Below are positions 61,789 through 64,000 of a DNA stretch of 64,000 nt, one piece after another. The notes beneath the pieces were generated by a model. It was not told the DNA's origin, did not search any database, and saw only the letters and a list, made by a program, of their open reading frames with translations. Origin of the DNA: Kangsaoukella pontilimi (lineage in GTDB: Bacteria; Pseudomonadota; Alphaproteobacteria; Rhodobacterales; Rhodobacteraceae); the NCBI RefSeq assembly GCF_009830125.1, contig NZ_WUPT01000005.1, positions 28,842 through 92,841 on the forward strand, written 5' to 3'. The stretch's first letter is position 1, and the number at the start of each line of letters is the position of its first letter. Position numbers and translations under genes: made by a program.

Positions 61789-63227
61789 TCATCCCGCAGA
61801 GCCTCGTCAAGCGCCTGTCGCTCCGCTTCCTGCCCTTCGCGGACGCGGCCAGCGATGACCTGCCGCTCGGCCAGCTTCTGCGCCTGTCGCTGTTCCAGAT
61901 CTCGGTCGGCATGGCGACGGTGATGCTGCTCGGCACGCTGAACCGCGTGATGATCGTCGAGCTTTCGGTCCCCGCCACCATCGTCGCGGTGATGATCGCG
62001 CTCCCGGTCCTGTCGGCCCCGTTCCGCGCGCTTCTGGGCTTCCGCTCGGACACCCACAAAAGCGCCATCGGCTGGAAACGCATCCCCTATCTCTGGTTCG
62101 GCTCGCTCTGGCAGTTCGGCGGCCTCGCCATCATGCCCTTCGCTCTGATCATCCTCGGCGGAAGCCAGACGCTCGGCCCCAGCTTCGCGGGCGAGATCGG
62201 CGCGGGCCTCGCCTTCCTCCTGACCGGCATCGGCATCCACATGACCCAGACCGCCGGTCTGGCGCTCGCCTCGGACCGGGCCACGGATGAGACACGCCCC
62301 CGCGTCGTGGCGCTCCTTTACGTCATGTTCCTGATCGGAATGGGAATTTCGGCCGTCATCGTCGGGTTCCTGCTGCGCGATTTCTCGAACCTGCGCCTGA
62401 TTCAGGTGGTGCAGGGCACCGCCGTCGTGACGATCCTTCTGAATATCGTGGCGCTCTGGAAACAGGAAAGCGTCCGCCCCATGAGCCGCGAAGAGCGCAG
62501 CCAGCCGCGCCCCAGATTCGCCGACGCATGGGCCGACTTCACCTCGGGCGGCGATGCCGGGCGGCTTCTGGCGGTGGTCTTCCTCGGCACCATGGCCTTC
62601 AACATGCAGGACGTCCTGCTCGAACCATACGGCGGCGAGATCCTTGGCCTCTCGGTCTCGGCCACAACGCTTCTGACGGCGATCTGGGCCACCGGCGCGC
62701 TTCTGGGCTTCGCGCTCGCCGCGCGCTGGCTCGCCCGGCAGCTCAGCCCCTATCACATGTGCGTCCGGGGCATCCTTGTGGGCCTCGCCGCCTTCTCGGC
62801 GGTGATCTTCGCCGATCCCATGAACTCCCCTGCCCTCTTCTTCGCGGGCGCCTTCGGTATCGGCCTCGGCGGCGGGCTCTTCGCCGTATCTACGCTCACC
62901 GCCGCCATGACGCTGCCCATGGGCGCGCGCGCCGGACAGGGCCTGGCCCTCGGCGCATGGGGCGCCGCACAGGCCACGGCGGCCGGCCTCGCCATCGCCA
63001 TCGGCGGCACGCTCCGCGATGCGGTCGGCGCGCTGGCACAATCCGGGGCGCTCGGCCCCACGCTCGACACGCCCGGCACGGGCTATTCGGTCGTGTATCA
63101 CATCGAGATCGCACTTCTCTTCGGGACGCTCGTCGTCCTCGGCCCGCTGGTGCGCCTCGCTTTCCTGAAACCAAACCAACCCACCACGGAAAACGGCAGG
63201 ATCGGGCTTGCCGATTTCCCGACCTAA
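61785..63227 (+). CDS. lhaA: LhaA, LH1 assembly factor (PucC family)
   Basis: 480 residues with about 12 membrane helices, BCH/PucC branch of the MFS. LGTLNRVMIVELSVPATIV, GFRSDTHKSAIGWKRIPYLW and TAAMTLPMGARAGQGLALGAWG are family landmarks. In Rhodobacter, LhaA aids LH1 assembly; the location between bchM and puhA is the usual one. A second, more distant paralogue in this window is the ORF428-type gene at 48331. Confidence 0.93.
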   Translation: MIIPQSLVKRLSLRFLPFADAASDDLPLGQLLRLSLFQISVGMATVMLLGTLNRVMIVELSVPATIVAVMIALPVLSAPFRALLGFRSDTHKSAIGWKRIPYLWFGSLWQFGGLAIMPFALIILGGSQTLGPSFAGEIGAGLAFLLTGIGIHMTQTAGLALASDRATDETRPRVVALLYVMFLIGMGISAVIVGFLLRDFSNLRLIQVVQGTAVVTILLNIVALWKQESVRPMSREERSQPRPRFADAWADFTSGGDAGRLLAVVFLGTMAFNMQDVLLEPYGGEILGLSVSATTLLTAIWATGALLGFALAARWLARQLSPYHMCVRGILVGLAAFSAVIFADPMNSPALFFAGAFGIGLGGGLFAVSTLTAAMTLPMGARAGQGLALGAWGAAQATAAGLAIAIGGTLRDAVGALAQSGALGPTLDTPGTGYSVVYHIEIALLFGTLVVLGPLVRLAFLKPNQPTTENGRIGLADFPT

Positions 63228-63245
63228 CCCACGGAAGGATACGAC

Positions 63246-63998
63246 ATGGTAGGTGTTACTTTCTTCGGAGATTTCGATCTCGCAAGCGCCGCGATATGGG
63301 GCTTCTGGCTCTTCTTCGCGGGGCTGGTCTTCTATCTCCAGACCGAAAACATGCGCGAGGGCTACCCCCTCGAGATGGAAGACGGCTCGCCGTCGCCCAA
63401 CCAGGGACCGTTCCCGGTGCCGAAGCCCAAGACCTTCGAGACCATCGACGGCCGTTCGATCACCGTGCCCTCGCCCGAGAACGAGGCCGCGCATCGCCGC
63501 GACGGTCTGGCGCTCGAGAAGATGGCCGTCTCGGAAGGCTTCCCGCAGATGCCCACGGGCGACGCGATGGCCGACGGTGTCGGCCCGGCCTCTTGGGCCC
63601 CGCGCGAGGACGCGCCGGAACTCGACGCCCACGGCAAGCCCAAGATCACGCCGATGGCGGGGCATGAGAGCTTCTTCATCTCGGCCGGGCGCGACCCGCG
63701 CGGCATGCCGATCCTCTCGAAGGACGATCAGGTCGTCGGGCATTGCACCGACATGTGGATCGACGAGGGCGAACAGGAAGTCCGCTATCTGGAATACGAA
63801 CTGGAAGCCGAGCATGGCTCGGGCAAGCGCCTCGTGCCGATCCAGCTGACCAAGGTTCAGCCGCGCTGGATCATGGTGGCCTCGCTCCATTCGTCGCGCT
63901 TCGAGGGCGTGCCGCAGGTCCGCACAGCGGGCCAGGTGACCAAGCTCGAAGAAGAGAAGATCTGCGCCTGGTACGCCGGCGGCACGCTCTACTCGTGA
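63246..63998 (+). CDS. puhA: Reaction centre H subunit PuhA
   Basis: 250 residues, complete in the window. One membrane helix at about 12-30 (ASAAIWGFWLFFAGLVFYLQTENMR with the typical QTENMREGYPL), then a cytoplasmic PRC-barrel domain (GRDPRGMPILSKDDQVVG) and a C-terminal region. It caps L and M at the cytoplasmic face and channels protons to QB. GGAAGG lies 8 bases before the ATG. puhB and further assembly genes would follow beyond the window. Confidence 0.97.
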   Translation: MVGVTFFGDFDLASAAIWGFWLFFAGLVFYLQTENMREGYPLEMEDGSPSPNQGPFPVPKPKTFETIDGRSITVPSPENEAAHRRDGLALEKMAVSEGFPQMPTGDAMADGVGPASWAPREDAPELDAHGKPKITPMAGHESFFISAGRDPRGMPILSKDDQVVGHCTDMWIDEGEQEVRYLEYELEAEHGSGKRLVPIQLTKVQPRWIMVASLHSSRFEGVPQVRTAGQVTKLEEEKICAWYAGGTLYS

Positions 63999-64000
63999 AC

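Overview
The window is high-GC DNA in tight operons with ATGA-type overlaps. The last 40 kb is a nearly complete photosynthesis gene cluster (PGC) for a type-2 reaction centre. crtA, a pufX-like gene after pufLM, the order bchFNBHLM-lhaA-puhA, and a 176-codon idi beside bchP all point to a Rhodobacter-like member of the Rhodobacteraceae (Alphaproteobacteria). The gene order is read from the sequence; the taxonomic placement is inference.

Region 1 (1-16431) is an unusual Tad/Flp-type system on the + strand. It has three TadE/TadG-like envelope proteins, a secreted protein of unknown function, CpaB/RcpC, a CpaF/TadA ATPase with an FHA-like N-terminus, and TadB and TadC. These are followed in the same overlapping gene string by a membrane FHA protein, a pseudokinase-coiled coil-formylglycine-generating-enzyme-like fusion, two caspase-like proteins (one with the catalytic Cys, one without), an OmpA-domain protein, a prepilin peptidase and an unknown protein. 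No Flp pilin, secretin, TadZ or TadD lies in the window. This is the best candidate for an undescribed system.

Region 2 (16432-24330) is housekeeping or accessory: a DAG-kinase-like lipid kinase with a metallophosphoesterase, a DEAD-box helicase, and a two-gene RND efflux pump with a long palindrome upstream.

Region 3 (24331-64000) is the PGC. Minus strand: crtA-bchI-bchD-bchO. Plus: crtI-crtB-tspO. Minus: crtD-crtC. Plus: crtE-crtF-bchC-bchX-(small ORF)-bchY-bchZ-pufQ-B-A-L-M-X, then dxs. Minus: ppaA/aerR-ppsR-bchG-PucC family-bchP-idi. Plus: bchF-N-B-H-L-M-lhaA-puhA. Together these make bacteriochlorophyll a from protoporphyrin IX (the oxidative ring and cyclase steps are not encoded here), carotenoids of the spheroidene/spheroidenone series, isoprenoid precursors, LH1 and the reaction centre. 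Ten exact TGT-N12-ACA sites and one near match sit at the divergent promoters and explain repression by the cluster's own PpsR, with the B12-binding PpaA/AerR as antirepressor.

Two repeat families run through the PGC. A GC-rich double-hairpin element ending in a GGGATATTT-like tail lies before bchZ and inside the bchN and bchB reading frames. A small hairpin pair with a compensatory base change precedes both bchZ and bchL. I saw no rRNA, tRNA, CRISPR array, insertion sequence or integrase.
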